Source: Helichrysum umbraculigerum
Lineage: Eukaryota > Streptophyta > Magnoliopsida > Asterales > Asteraceae
Length of the DNA stretch: 64,000 nucleotides
Assembly: GCA_949592205.1 (NCBI GenBank)
Contig: CATIUR010000006.1
Coordinates: forward strand, 67,514,001-67,578,000
Direction: 5' to 3'
Below the pieces are notes generated by a model. That model was given only the letters and a program-made list of their open reading frames with translations. It did not search any database and had not been told where the DNA came from. How positions within the stretch are numbered: the first letter of the stretch is position 1; each line of letters opens with the position of its first letter. Shown here in pieces: positions 34,746-47,517 of this stretch. Position numbers and translations under genes: made by a program.

Positions 34746-36351
34746 TCATTTGCCTTCCTCGCCCAATGTGTTGACTTCCTCTGCCCCTGACACCCCTTGA
34801 AGAACTTCTGAAACTGATGCCAAGGTATCCATGTTGGCATCATCATGATCAGTAGGGGATTTTTCTGCAGCCTTGGGGATCATGGGTGCTGGCATAGCCT
34901 CACCTTTGGCCTTGGCCAGTTTGGTTGCCCAAATATCCATAGGCCAAAATGAAGTGTCTAGACCTTTGCTAGAGGCCTCAGCGACCATCTTCATTCGGGC
35001 CTCAAAGATGGCAACAGCAATGTCCCTCTTGATCTTTGCCATCAACTCCTCTTTGATTTCCTCAATCTTGGCATCAGCTTCAGCACTTGTCTTCAGAATA
35101 TGAGCCTGGAGTTCCTTGTTCTCCTTCTTTGACTTAGCAAGTTCAGCAGTGCTCTTATCGAGTGCATTCTTTACGGCTGTGGATAGCTTGCACATATCAT
35201 TGAATGCGCTGGCTTTCTCCTTGTAGCACTTGGAGAGATGCTCGATAGTCTGCACAGAATCAACATATGATTAAGATTTTTTGTCTATTCTTGAAATAAC
35301 GAGCAACTTATATAAGGATTCCTTTTACCTTGCTGAATTCGGAGTCAAGGGTAGCAGGATCAAGGATCTCGTCGGCTTTCCTCTTCCTTGAGGATTTGGA
35401 ACGCAGATTTGGCATATTGGATTTTGTTGCAGCTAGAGTTGGCTTCTCTGCTTTATCTTCTGAGGAATCGTTATCAAAATCGAGTAAGCTGATGTAAGAG
35501 CCTGAATTTTCATGAGAAAGAGAAGGAATTAGGATTGGTTAATGTAAGAAGAAAATGCTGGATTTACTTGAGCTTACCAGACATATGGGTATCTTGGGAT
35601 CTTGTGCCTTTGACTTGTTCAGGAAGCTTAAAGGATCTTGTTTCTTCAGAAATTTCCAAAAAAGTTTTCAACTTGCCTTCGGTGTCCAAGTCAGGAAGCG
35701 CTAATTCTTCGAAGTTAGCTGAAATAAGCAAAATCAGGTTAGAATTCAGATTTTATATTTTGTAAACCCTATTAAAAACTATCTCCTACCCTTGAGCAAC
35801 CAGGTGGAATGAATTTCATCACTGTTGGATAAGGAGTTACGGTCGACAAAAAAGAATCTACTTCTCCAATTTGAGTCATTTTGTTTGGTTCGAAAGACCA
35901 AATGAGTACGATGGGGTTTGACTTTTAGCAGAAAGTAATGCGAACCGTGAGTTCTGAGATGATAGGTTTAGGCTAATTCAGAGGATCCTAAATCTATAGG
36001 GTAAGAATCGATTATGGTCTGAATCACAGAGAGGGTACGCCAAACCATAGGCATAGCTTGGATATAGCAAAGCTTAGTAATGGCGAAAAACTCAGTAATT
36101 AAAGACGGAAAGGGAAACCTTAGACCTATTGAAAAGGGGTATTCCGGGAAGCAGATCCACCTGTCGGAAGAAAGGTCCGGTGGGCATAAAGGGTCGAAAG
36201 CCTTGAAAATAGTATTTGGGGGAAGTGAGCCTCTGGTTTTTAATTGTTCGATGTCGGAATCATTGAAAGAACAAGGTTCAGGGTTCGAAACCAAACCCTG
36301 AGTATCGTACTCTGGACGATTATCTTCGTTTTCTAAGGGAATCAAAGACAT
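34746..36351 (-). pseudogene. Element A antisense gene, long four-exon form, one in-frame stop
   Basis: Exons on the minus strand: 35790-36351, 35578-35718, 35329-35501, 34746-35249; 1380 nt, 459 residues plus stop. All introns are GT-AG and every phase agrees. One TAA at 35968-35970 (codon 128) interrupts an otherwise open exon 1. Exon 1 has the features of the 'putative gypsy type transposon' (Transposase_28-like) domain: LPPNTIFKAF near residue 41, FPFPSLITEFF near 77, and WRSRFFFVDR near 162. Exon 3 has a basic KSSRKRKAD patch. Exon 4 is a Lys/Glu/Ala-rich probable coiled coil. It is antisense to A's pol and starts 235 bp from the 3' LTR. Antisense ORFs here are a known property of Tat elements; the role is unknown. 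The start is the first Met of the domain. Confidence 0.8.
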
Positions 36352-36586
36352 GATGAACGGAACGTTGAAATACGAACTTGATAGAGAAAAGAAAAGAAAA
36401 GTCGTACCTGCAGATTAACGGTGACTGGTGACGATGAGAAGATTAATGAGAAAAATTGAGAATCAAAATGGGTATAAGTGTTTGGGAACAGTTACCGATA
36501 AGTCTCACCTACCTTGGTTTAAGCGGTTATCTTGAGAAGTTATAACGTTTAAGGATCATGAAAAACGTTATAACTTCGGGGGCAAT
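36352..36586 (-). promoter_or_regulatory. Leader of antisense gene and element A polypurine tract
   Basis: The plus strand ends with CTTCGGGGGCAA (about 36574-36585), the polypurine tract for A's 3' LTR. On the minus strand this is the region just upstream of the antisense gene, so its promoter is here or in the LTR. The segment ACGTTATAACTTC next to the tract is also found in B. Confidence 0.6.
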
Positions 36587-37683
36587 TGTTGTAGGTAGAT
36601 TTTCACTAACCCTTGCAGGATCCTAATTAGCATCATATGCACGTCTTCCAGGTATGGAAGTCATTTACATTTTTTGTTCGTATATGAGGATAAGGATGGC
36701 TTGTAAGTCTGTTTGCAGGATCACTAATATAGTTAAGGATCCTGGATATATTCTCGTTATTTATCTTGCAGGATCCTAGTCAAGATATATTTGTCTAACA
36801 TAATTGTGCAGGATACTGAACGTGAAGGATCCTTAAGTGAGGATCCTAAGTATATTCTGGAGTATGCATAACTCAGGATCCTGGACCTGTATTAGTTCAG
36901 GATCATGGGTTGATTAACGTGTTTATTTTTCTTAAGTGTTAACCAGGTCTTAGGAGAAACGCGTTAATGAGATATGCTCCGGATTATGTGAAGAGATTTT
37001 GATACGATTCTATGAAAACGAAGTCTCATGCACATGCGGAATAGAGTCAAAAGAGACGTTGGTGGTCTTCATCATTCCTCGGAGGATCCCTGATATTTTG
37101 GAATTATTGTTATACGCTCTTAGTATTTAAACGAGGCTTGGGTGATCGATTAGAAAAACGTTTAATCACTACTCACACCTGCAAATCACATAAACACTCT
37201 GCTATTTCTTCATTTTACGATCATTTCATCAACACTTAGCTAGATTCACACACAATCACTTAGCCGATCATCCTTGTGCTTTTACTTCGTAATTCATTAC
37301 TTTTATTTTAATAAGATTTACAAAGGCAAGGATCGTTTGATCCTTCCCGAGGTTTTGTGCCAGAAATCAACCTTGATCAAGGGCTTTCCTCGTATATCAT
37401 CGTGTCGTTTTTGCTTATTTGTCATTAATTTTGCTTCAAATACGTTTTAATTACATTTTTGTCATCAAATTGCAATTATCCTTAATCTGCTCTTAAGTTT
37501 TGATATTAACTCGTTTGTTCAACAAGGATCCACGGATTCAATCAATCTTTTTAACACAAAATATTGACTTACTAATAGAGATAATCGTGTAAAGGCGTAA
37601 TTATCTTGATAGTAATTTTTACACCTGACCTCACAAACTAATTTTGATCACTTAATTGCTTTTAGTAATTTTTGACCAAAACA
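36587..37683 (+). repeat. Element A 3' LTR
   Basis: 1097 bp, starting TGTTGTAGG and ending CCAAAACA, followed by ATATA. About 18 substitutions from the 5' LTR by eye; no length changes. Confidence 0.95.
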
Positions 37684-37763
37684 ATATATATATTAAAGAA
37701 TAAAAATCAATGAAAAGTTTAGGATCATAGGAGTACCTTATATGTTGAACAGAAATATTCAAC

Positions 37764-40700
37764 TTACACATGATAGAGTTTCAAATGAATGGCATTCCAG
37801 GATCTTGGAAGTAATTCTCCATCCATATTGGCCAACCAGTATGCCCCCTTTCCAGCATCCGAATCTATCAAGTATGGACCTTCCCATTTTGGTGCTAGCT
37901 TTCCTTCCGCAGGATTCTTAGTATTTTGAAATACTTTTCTTAATACCAAATCTCCTACTCGAAACCTTCTTATCCTGACATTCTTGTTGTAGGATCTTGA
38001 AATTCTTTGTTGGTATGCTGCAATCCTGAATTTAGCACGATCCCTCAATTCATCCACAGTGTCTAGATCCTGAATCAATGCTTCCTTGTTTGCTTCCAAA
38101 GTCTGCATCCGGGATCTTGCCATTGGAATCACCATTTATGTCGGGATCATAGCCTCAGATCCAAACACCAAAGCAAAAGGAGTTTGCTTAGTTGTCTCCT
38201 TTTCTATGGTCCTATCAGCCCATAAAACAAAAGGCAACTCTTCAGCCCATCTTCCTTTCTTAGCATCCAACCTCTTCTTAAGGTTATTGATTATGATCTT
38301 GTAGCTAGATCCTGCTTGTCCATTAGCTTGAGGATGGACCGGATTTGAAGTTATCATCTTGATCCCCCAACTTTCACAAAACTTAGTCATCCTTCTTCCA
38401 ATAAATTGAGATCCATTGTCACATACTATTTCTGCCGGGATCCCAAACCTTGTAAGGATATTTCTCTTGATGAATGAAATAACATCCTTTTCCTTCACTT
38501 GAACAAATGCTTCAGCTTCAATCCATTTTGAGAAATAATCTGTCATTGCAAGCATAAACACTTTTCCTCCTGGAGCAACAGGTAGTTTTCCAACAATGTC
38601 CATTCCCCATTTCATAAACGGCCATGGCGAGATAATTGGATGCATCGGTTCTGCTGGTTGATGATGAATGTTCCCGTGTCTTTGACAAGCATCACATTTG
38701 CGAGCAAAATCCATGGAATCCTTCTTCATTGTGGGTCAGAAGTATCCTGTCCTTAAAGTTTTTGAAAATAACGCTCTGCCCCCAGAACGATTCCCACAAT
38801 CACCTTCATGTATATCCTTAAGAACTCTTTTGCTTCAGGATCCTCAAGGCATCGCAATAATGGTCCTGCAAGTGATTTTTTATACAATATACCATTTTTA
38901 ATAGTAAAACGAGATACCTTTAACCTGAAAGCTTTGGGATTGTTTTCATCCTTAGGGATCACATCGTGTTGTATATATTCCATGATTGGTTGCATCCATG
39001 ATCCTGACTTGCCCCCAGAATTTGATGCATTCAAATTGTAACCAGACTGAGGATCCTCAACATCACAGACTTGCTCTTCGTTGTGATCCTTATCAGCGAT
39101 GGCGGGCGCTGCATCCATGATCCTTAGGGATTGTTTTCATCCTTAGGGATCACATCGTGTTGTATATATTCCATGATTGGTTGCATCCATGATCCTGACT
39201 TGCCCCCAGAATTTGATGCATTCAAATTGTAACCAGACTGAGGATCCTCAACATCACAGACTTGCTCTTCGTTGTGATCCTTATCAGCGATGGCGGGCGC
39301 TGCAATATGTATAATTGGTATTTTGACATCCGGTGGGATCCTTAAGCTTGACCCCAGATTTGCCAAAGCATCCGCTTCAGTATTATCCTCACGTGGTACC
39401 TGTTGGATGTCGAAGATCTCGAAGCTACCTGCAAGATCCTTAACAATCTCCAAATACGCAGCTAATCTATCTACTTTTACAGTATAAGATCCATTATAAT
39501 GATTAGCAATTAGCAATGAGTCAACATACACGTTCAAGTATTTTATTCCAATATCCTTAGCTAATTGTAATCCCGCAATTAATGCTTCATATTCTGCCTC
39601 ATTATTTGTAGCTTGGAACTCACATCTTATGGCTTGAGGCATGATATCACCTTGCGGTGACTTTAATACAATTCCTAATCAAGTTCCTTTTACATTAGAA
39701 GCACCATCAGTATATAATGCCCATCTTTCACTTATTTGGTTTAGTTCTTGTACTTCTAAATCTACTTAATTTTGAAGATCACTAGTAAAGTCAGCAATAA
39801 AATCTGCTAGGGCTTGAGATTTAATTGCGTTCGTAGGTTCATAGATCAGATTATAAGCACTTAATTCTACAGACCATTTAGCTAGACGTCCTGACATTTC
39901 CGGTTTTCTCAAAACGTTTTTAACAGGGTAATTAGTTCTCACATGTATGGGGTGTGTCTCAAAATAATGCCTAAGTTTAGTTGATGCCATGACTAATGCA
40001 AGTATGAGTTTTTCGTGATGAGAATACCTGGTTTCAGCATCTAATAGGCTTTTACTTACATAGTAAACTGGATGTTGTTGTCCTTCATGATCCTTCACTG
40101 GCACCGCACTTACAGCACTTCGTGTCACTGATAAATAGAGAAACAGTGGTTCCCCATTCTCAGTCTTCATCAATAAAGGAGCTGTTGACAAGTAATCCTT
40201 TAGCTCTTGAAACGCAGCTTCATGCTTTTCTCCCCATTCGAACTTTTTATTCTTCTTTAGGATATCATAGAATTCCTTGCACCTGTCTGAGGATCTTGAA
40301 ATAAAACGGTTCAGAGCTGCTATCCTTCCTGTTAATCTTTGTATATCCTTTGGGCTTGATGGAGACTTCAGATTTAGAATAGCTTTGATCTGTTCTGGGC
40401 TAGCTTCTATTCCTCTCTTGGTCACCATATATCCCAAGAACTTTCCTGCCCCCACTCCAAAGTGGCATTTTGCAGGATTAAGCTTCATGTTGTAGTGATC
40501 CAGGATGTCAAAGGCCACCTTGAGATCCTGAAGATGATCCTCAGCTTTATTTGACTTTACTACCATATCGTCAATGTATACTTCCATTGTGCTTCCCAAT
40601 TGGTCTTTGAACATCATATTGACCAGCCTTTGATACGTTGCACCTGCATTTTTAAGACCAAAGGGCATGGCAATATAACAATATATACCTGTGGGAGTTA

Positions 40701-41283
40701 TGAAGGCTGTGTCTTCCTGGTTTGAAGGTTCCATCTGAATTTGTTGAAATCCTGATTAAGCATCCATAAAGGTTAGGATCTCATGCCCAGCTGTAGCATC
40801 CACCATTGAATCTATATGAGGCAACGGAAAAGGATCCTTCGGGCAGGCCTTGTTGAGATCCGTATAGTCCACACACACTCTCCATTTCCCATTCTTCTTT
40901 TGTACCACTACCACGTTTGCCAACCATCTTGGAAACTTCACTTCCCTTATCATGCCAGCATCAAGTAGTCTTTCAACGTCTGCCTGGATAATAGCATTTC
41001 TTTCCGGTGCGAATTTTCTTCTCTTTTGTTGGACCGGCCTGAAACTATTATCAATTCCAAGTTTATGAGTTATAACATCCTTAGATATACCTTTCATATC
41101 CTCTGGTTTCCAGGCAAAGGTTGATCTCCTCTGATTCAAGAATTTCATTAGATCCTGCTCAAGATTTTCTGGGATGCTTGATCCTATAAGCACCTTTTCT
41201 TCAGGATCCTTCGAGTTCAGCGGCACTTCTTTGACGTCCTTCTCCTTCGTATCCAGGACATCCCATGCCTTGTTCTTTAATTG
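37764..41283 (-). pseudogene. Element B pol: RT, RNase H, archaeal-type RNase H, integrase (decayed)
   Basis: Open stretches: 40756-41283 (RT start to FMDA), 39766-40734 (RT with YIDD, RNase H), 39124-39642 (second RNase H with TDGAS to NNEAEYEAL and YVDS), 38136-38729 (integrase core with [15 protein letters not shown]) and 37764-38135 (integrase end). Breaks: TAA at 40756-40758, a stop at 39766-39768, the 191-bp-period duplication near 38936-39304, a lesion near 38730 and a stop near 38136. It is closely similar to A's pol over its whole length. Confidence 0.9.
38936..39304 (-). repeat. Tandem duplication inside B pol (178 bp, period 191)
   Basis: 38936-39113 and 39127-39304 are near-identical, separated by 13 bases (TCCATGATCCTTA) made of pieces of the unit itself. 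A has one copy at the same point (about 18987-19164), so the duplication is specific to B. The period is not a multiple of three, so it also shifts the frame between RNase H and integrase. Confidence 0.92.
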
Positions 41284-41286
41284 CTA
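41278..41286 (-). promoter_or_regulatory. Possible leaky stop (TAG CAA TTA) between protease and RT, element B
   Basis: On the minus strand TAG 41286-41284 is followed by CAATTA. Protease is open before it and RT stays open for about 175 codons after it. Same nine bases as in element A. Confidence 0.62.
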
Positions 41287-42730
41287 TGCTGATGGAGGCT
41301 TGGTAGCAGGTTTCATCGATGTTGTATAGCAATCCTTTGCTTCTTGTTGGTCACTGCTGATCTTGACCACCCCCCATGGAGTTGGTAATTTGACGCATTG
41401 ATGATATGTTGAGGGTACTGCCTTCATATCATGCAACCAGGGTCTCCCTAGGATAATGTTATAGCTTGACAGACAATCCATAACACAAAACTTTTGAATG
41501 AAGTTCACCCCCTCAATGTAGATCGGCAACTTGATATCACCAACTGTGTTCTTCACTTCTCCACTGAATCCTACCAACACAGTAGATCTCGAGGTGATCT
41601 CTGACTCTGGAATACCCATTCTTTTCAAAGTTTCTAGACGGATGATGTTGACTGAGCTTCCTCCATCTATCAGGATCCTTCGCACAAAATGATTGGCAAC
41701 ATAAAGAGTAATAACCAAACCATCATGATGAGGATCCTGAACGTCTTCTAAATCATCCTCATCAAACGCTAGTATCCTTTCGTCTTTCTTCATGGAAGTT
41801 CTTGTAGGTTTACATGGGTTATCTGACTTGGACTCCCTTGCGTGCCTCTTAGCTGCGGAATAAGAAGTACCACATATGTCAGAACCACCAGAAATAAAAT
41901 TGATTACCTTGGCATCTGAAGGTGGGGATCCTGCTCTGGTAAGGATCCTGCGATTATCCTAAGGCTCAAGATCCTGAACTCTTTCATGATCCTTCGCGTG
42001 ATCCTTCTTTTTTCCAAGCAGATCCTTCAAGTATCCTTTGTTGAGCAGATGACTGAGCTCTTTCCGGAGAGCTATGCAATTCTCAGTTGTGTGGCCGAAA
42101 TCCTCATGGTAAGCACACCACTTAGACTTATCCTTCCACGCGTAGGGTTTATCATTCTTCTTTGGCCATCTTGCCTTGTCCCCTAGATCCTGCATGGCAC
42201 ACAATATATCTATTGTATCCACAGAAAAATTATAATCAGTTATCTTAGGATATTCTTCGTCATCTTCATCAACAGCATTCACGCGACGATCCTCATTTCT
42301 GGAATAAGGTTTGTTCATGTTTGATCTAAATGAAGATGAGTCTGATTTCCTGTTGGGTCTATCATATGTTGATTGAGTATCCACTCTCTTCTGTATCATC
42401 GCGTCCTCTTCCAATCTGATGAACCTCAAAGCTCTATTTCTGACTTCATCAAGGTTCCTGCAAGATTTCATAACAAGATCCTCATAAAATGGGGAATCTC
42501 TTTTGATCCCCATCTTAAAGGCTTGTACAGTAGTAGGCATATCCAAATTAGGTATGTTCAAGGATTCTCTCCCGAACCTTCCTACAAAATCTCGAAGAGA
42601 CTCATTAGCTTTTTGGACAATTCTATATAAATTAGTAGTTAGCTTTTCAAATGTTCTACTGCAAGAGAATTGATTATTAAATAAATTAACTAAATGAGCA
42701 AATGAAGTAATAGAGTAAGGAGGAACGTTC
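41284..42730 (-). pseudogene. Element B gag (3' part) and protease
   Basis: Gag part reaches from the D insertion point to TAG at 41959-41961, where A has a Gln codon, with the CAYHEDFGHTTENC zinc-binding-like motif. The same frame then continues (unlike A, no frame change) into protease with LIDGGSS and ends at TAG 41284-41286. So gag and protease were one frame in this family, with a single later nonsense change in B. Confidence 0.88.
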
Positions 42731-43304
42731 TGTAAGTCCCCTAGTTTTAGGATCGATAACTTCGTTATCTGTAGTATTAAGGTGCGGAATCCCTCAATAC
42801 GGTGTTATCTTACTAACAACGAATATGTTCGTAATTGCGTTTATAAAGCTTAACTTTAAACGAATAATACGTCAAAGCCTAGCCGTTAGGTTTAAGTTTT
42901 TCTCTGGGTTACTGAGTTCGCAGATCAGCAAAAGTATCAAAAGTTATAACGATTTTCCAAGAGAAAATCGTTTATATAATCTGTCTTGGCTCGGCTCGCA
43001 TGGGCCGACGAGTTCAGCCCAACTCGCAGCCCAAGTCCATTAACTCGGCTCGCCAGACACTTCCTGCGGATCCAGTTCTCATCTCGCCTCGTTAGGCTCG
43101 CAACCTGAGAACTCAACTCGCAGCAAACGTATATATATTTATTTCGTATTTAACATTCGTCTAACTTAGCACAATAATATGTTTAACGAATATTACTAAC
43201 AAAACAAATATTTATTTACAAATTTAAACCAATGTACAAACGCAATAATAATTACACCAGTCCTATTTCAAGCTAGATCTGTTGTCACACTCTATGTTCC
43301 AACA
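42731..43304 (-). repeat. Element D 3' LTR and polypurine tract
   Basis: On the minus strand it begins TGTTGGAACATAG and ends GGGGACTTACA. Just upstream, TTGTCAAGGGGGAGTC (43305-43320) is the polypurine tract. The LTR holds a cluster of CTCGC-containing motifs (42990-43125). The second LTR is not in the window, so the boundary rests on TG/CA ends, the tract and the junction with B's gag. Confidence 0.85.
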
Positions 43305-43358
43305 GACTCCCCCTTGACAATAGCTCTAGCGTCTTTATCTTCACGCTGTCTTTGGTCT

Positions 43359-46300
43359 TCATTTGTAAATCTTACTGCCTGCGTAAATCTTCATCTTGAT
43401 ACAAGTTTTAACCATCAACTGATAATCTCTTGCTAAATCAGCCCATTCAATAGTCGTTAAAATTCTGTTCTCATTCAACTTTAACAGATCCTTTCTCGAC
43501 ATATTCATCAGGTGTCGATGATCATAAACTCTAAAGATTTCTCTTTCACCACCTTCAACCTCATCATCAGCTTCAACCATAACAGCTTCTCCAGTTCCTG
43601 AATCCACGTGCCAACTCTTCATATTTCCCAAAATATCTTGTGGCATTGTCTTCAATGGAATCTGCTGTATGCATCTAACAGCTGGATAAATGTTTCTCCT
43701 TCTTCTTCTTCCAGTTCTTTGACTTATCTCTTGTAGTTTCACAGTTTTTCCCTTTCTTGGCTTAATCTGAATAAACTTATTTGTCCCAACCTCATGTCTA
43801 ATGATTCTTTCAACACGATCAGCATAATCATCATGACTTGGGTTGTTAATCTCTAATCTAGCCAAATCACGTATTTCATAACGTGGTAGAGAACTAAAAA
43901 CTGCAAGCTTTCTTTCAAAATATTGAACCCCGTCATATCTTTTGATCGCAAAAAGCTTTAGCTCAGAGTCAAAGTACCATCCAACAATCCCTTTACGAGG
44001 AACACGTTTTCCCGTAATATCAACTTCTGAAACTCCAATCTTCTTCTTCAACTTTGGAAGTTTCCTAAGAAAAACAGCAGGATTCTTGGTAGGAATCAAA
44101 GTTTCATCTTTTTCAGAATCGGTTGAGTCATCGATTTCTTCATCTACATCAACAACCATTGGACCTTGTTCATTTTCAATAATAACTTCTGTCCTAGATG
44201 GGCTCACATGGTGTTCATCTATATTTGCATCTGGATCTACACCAATGTCTTGCAAAATCTCAGGTACAGCAGTCCAATCTGTAGATGGTAGAAATTTTAC
44301 ATCCTCAAGATCAAAATCAATATCTTCATCTATCTCATCAAAAATATCATCTTCCGAATCAGATAGATCAAGCATTTCCAATCCTAAGAGAAAACCACAA
44401 ATACAAATCAATATTAATAATTAAAATTCTCTTATCGATTTCCCTGAATCAACCTAAGAATTTCTTTATTAATTCTTTTGTATATTTTAACGCAATTTAC
44501 AAATAACTTATAAAATCTTTTATTGATTACCCTGAATCAATCCAAAATCTCTTAAGTCTACTTAACAAATATTAATTAATTTTAAATTCTAATGCATTAT
44601 GAATAATCACCAAACATTTAAATTTACTATTAATTACCTTATATAATTTCCAAGTGTTAATTGATCTCATTCATTATCAATTTAACCTTTAAATTATATA
44701 TCATTTGTCTAGTTAATACGAATACATTTTTAACTTGTTAATTACTTATATACCTTACGGTCTTAAGTCCATAATCAAATCTAAAATGCATATGTTATTA
44801 TAAAATTTTGACCGCCGAAATTAATCGGAACACGCCGCTCGACTACTCAATGAGTCGGAAGTCTTTCGATCACTATTTTATCTTAACACAATTATATAAA
44901 CTTAAATTACATCAAACATATTTTACTTAAAATAATAATAACCCTAAGCCGAATATATTTACAATAAATTAAGTTTACATTTGTTCACTACAAACTATTA
45001 CAAATATTACAGTATTATGATAATACTAAGCTATCTTACCAGCTTCAGTATCACCCGGTACAGTCTTATCTGCACTTGTACTCACTCCAGAACCACTAGC
45101 ACCAGCACCAGACTCCCCCTGAGTTGTAGCTTGCTCACCTATCTTTGAAGGACCAGTCTGCTCACCACTCGGTGCATTGGGATCATCGTCCTTGTCTGCA
45201 TCTCTCTTTCTCTTCAGCTCATTTTCTCTGCAAGACTCCAGATATACCAATATCTCCCCCTGAGTAGACTGTCCTAAATGCGATCTCAAGACCAGACTCT
45301 CCAAAGAAGATAACTTCAGTCTATGTACATTGAAGTCCGCAGGCAAAGTCTCATGAGTCTTCATCAGCAGATTGTATGATTGACTCTGCTTGAGTATCTG
45401 CTGAGAAAGAAGAAGATTGCTTGACACCAGCTCTGGAATCTGAGAAGTAAGCTTCTCTAAATCCTTTACCCTAGACTCTAAGGATGTAATCCTTTCTGCA
45501 TCAGTCGTCGGAGTAACAGGTATCGTTCTTGGTCCAGGCGGTGTAAGAGACTCAATATGCCAGTCTCTGGTCAGCGGTGTATGAGGTTGAGACAAAGCCT
45601 GCGTAAGCAAGTTTGACGCAAATCTAGTTGTTTTGTTCGTCGGAAAATTAGCTCCACGAACTAAATCAGCAACCTCATGCTGTAAAAGTTAAACACAATT
45701 AAAATCAGTTATTGTTACAGATTACTCTATCTCAAACTCTAATTTATTGCATAACACTCATAGTTATAGAACTTATATCTCATACCTGAAGCGGTACAGA
45801 CATCGGTTCAGTAACCACCGGTGCATCCATCTCCACCTGTGGTGTATCCTGAGCAACTGTATACAGAATTAATTGTCTCAGTTCAACTCTTGATAAACAA
45901 CAAGTTAAGATTATTTAACTTTTATTAATCAATACTAACCTTCTCGAATAGTAAGCGTTCTCGGACGCTTCATCGTAGGAATCTCAACTTCCTCAGTACC
46001 TTCCTCCAGAATATCCTTTCCTTTTCTCTTCCTTTCAGAGATAGACGGAGGAGGAGAAGGTGTATTCTCAGAATCTTCATCTGAAGCCGTCTCACCATCA
46101 CGACCTCTAGATGATCTAACAGGATCCTAAATATTGAATATATTAAACATTTATGATTAGCATAAGCTCTATCATACAAGTTCTATATATTTAAGATTAA
46201 TCAGATATAATACCTCAGTCGGTACAACAACTGATTCATCTAGCTGTATCTGCTCCCCCTCAAGTAATACAACTTCTGGGTTTGCAGCCTCAGCTTCAGC

Positions 46301-47517
46301 TTCCTGTTCGTGTAATGATATTTATATTTTAAAATCAGAAATAATATCCAATTAACTAAATATCTAATATCACAATCATTATATAATAATATTATGCATC
46401 TATGATTAATAAAACAATCTATCAACTAAGCATCTATATTATTATATAAATAAAATATTACCTCAGATGGTGCAAAATAACTATCAATATCCTGAAGCAA
46501 AGGATTCGTTGCATCATCATTCTGCTCCAAAACCTCTTGCACAACCTGTGCAGCAACCTCTTGGTTCACTTGCTGATCAACCTGACCAACCTGAATAAGA
46601 ACATCCTCAAGGAGCCCTTGTGGATCTTCAGGTTGAGCTTCCTCAGCTGCAGGTTCTGGTACAACATCAGCATCAGCAGGAGCAGCAGCAGCAGCAGGAG
46701 CAACGTCTAACCACCCATGATTTGGCGGTGCAACGTAGTTCGGGTCAATAACATACCCAAATAGTGGTATAACTTCAGGTTTCACCACTCCCTCCTTCCT
46801 GACTGTCTGCATGAACATGGCGTTATACCCACGATGATCAATCGTATTAACCACTAGATGTGGTTCTGGTATAGCCAAATCCGGTAGACGTGTACGGATA
46901 ATCAGCATGCAAAATCGCGGGTAAACCAAAAATCTTGATCTAACAGACCCCGATATCTGTTTCGCAATCTCACCAAAAAGATAATCACAAAAACTGTATG
47001 GTTTATTATAAACCAGTGACAGTGTAGCCGATAGAATCGCAGGGCTCAACTCATCAAATCCACCCTTCTTCGCTGCGAAAACTATATTCATCACGTGCCA
47101 GAGAAACCTCCACTGACCAATGACCAGAGGTTTCTGGAACTGACGTCCACGTCTATCTCCCGTATAACCCATACGGCCTATAGCACCCTCTATAAAATCC
47201 ATAGGATACTCAATATCCCCGTTCTCCTGTTCTACTGTACCTAGCTGCAAAATCTCACGAAGATTACCAGCCGAAAACGTAACAGGTTGTCCACTAACCG
47301 TAGCTCGAATCTCTGGCGGGTTGACAGATTCGTCATATACTATATCCGTCCAGAAATCGTTCAGTATAGCCTGAGAGATAGGAGGATTAGCCCTAATGGC
47401 GTATCTAATCCGTGATCGTGCAAGAAAACGAAGAATATCAGCAACCTTGTCAGCCCGCTTGGCTTCAAGGTTCAGATCCACCAAAATATTGTGGCCCTTG
47501 TCAAATGCTCTAGCCAT
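43359..47517 (-). CDS. Element D accessory gene, six exons, intact (1022 aa)
   Basis: Exons on the minus strand: 46462-47517, 46214-46303, 45940-46126, 45786-45856, 45040-45679, 43359-44383; 3069 nt, all GT-AG, phases agree at every junction, no stop. Residues 1-~240 form a helical domain (GNLREILQLG, QWRFLWHVMN, FLVYPRF) like proteins I recall from Asteraceae repeat annotation. About 260-350 are Ala/Pro/Gln-rich and acidic. Exon 3 is Pro/Ser-rich with basic SERKRKGKD and MKRPRT. Exon 5 has a coiled coil (about DAERITSLESRVKDLEKL) and a KRKRDADK patch. Exon 6 begins very acidic (DLSDSEDDIFDEIDED), then has a folded domain (GWYFDSELKLFAIKRYDGVQYF) and a GRRRRRN patch. Basic patches suggest a nuclear protein. 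Function unknown. It lies downstream of pol in the same orientation. Confidence 0.75.

Larger units (their letters stand above)
13475..37683 (+). mobile_element. Element A: Tat-lineage Ty3/gypsy, nested in B, interrupted by C
   Basis: Complete ends: LTRs at 13475-14571 and 36587-37683, both 1097 bp with TGTT...AACA termini, flanked by ATATA (13470-13474 and 37684-37688). Without element C the element is about 11.2 kb. Order: LTR, PBS, gag, protease, RT, RNase H, a second (archaeal-type) RNase H, integrase, antisense gene, polypurine tract, LTR. The double RNase H and antisense gene mark the Tat lineage. The LTRs differ at about 18 positions by eye. Pol carries several stops and frameshifts, so A is not autonomous. 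Confidence 0.95.
37684..42730 (-). mobile_element. Element B, right part: pol, protease and part of gag
   Basis: Minus-strand continuation of B after element A. It is cut at 42730 within gag (next to the VPPYSITSF segment) by the 3' LTR of element D. The rest of gag, the PBS and the 5' LTR should lie beyond the window. Confidence 0.93.

Noticed and set aside
9878..37683. A giant palindrome made of 9878-13474 and the reverse complement of 33297-37683
   Set aside because: Explained by element A inserted in opposite orientation into a copy of its own family. The ATATA target copies and the continuity of B across the insertion support this.
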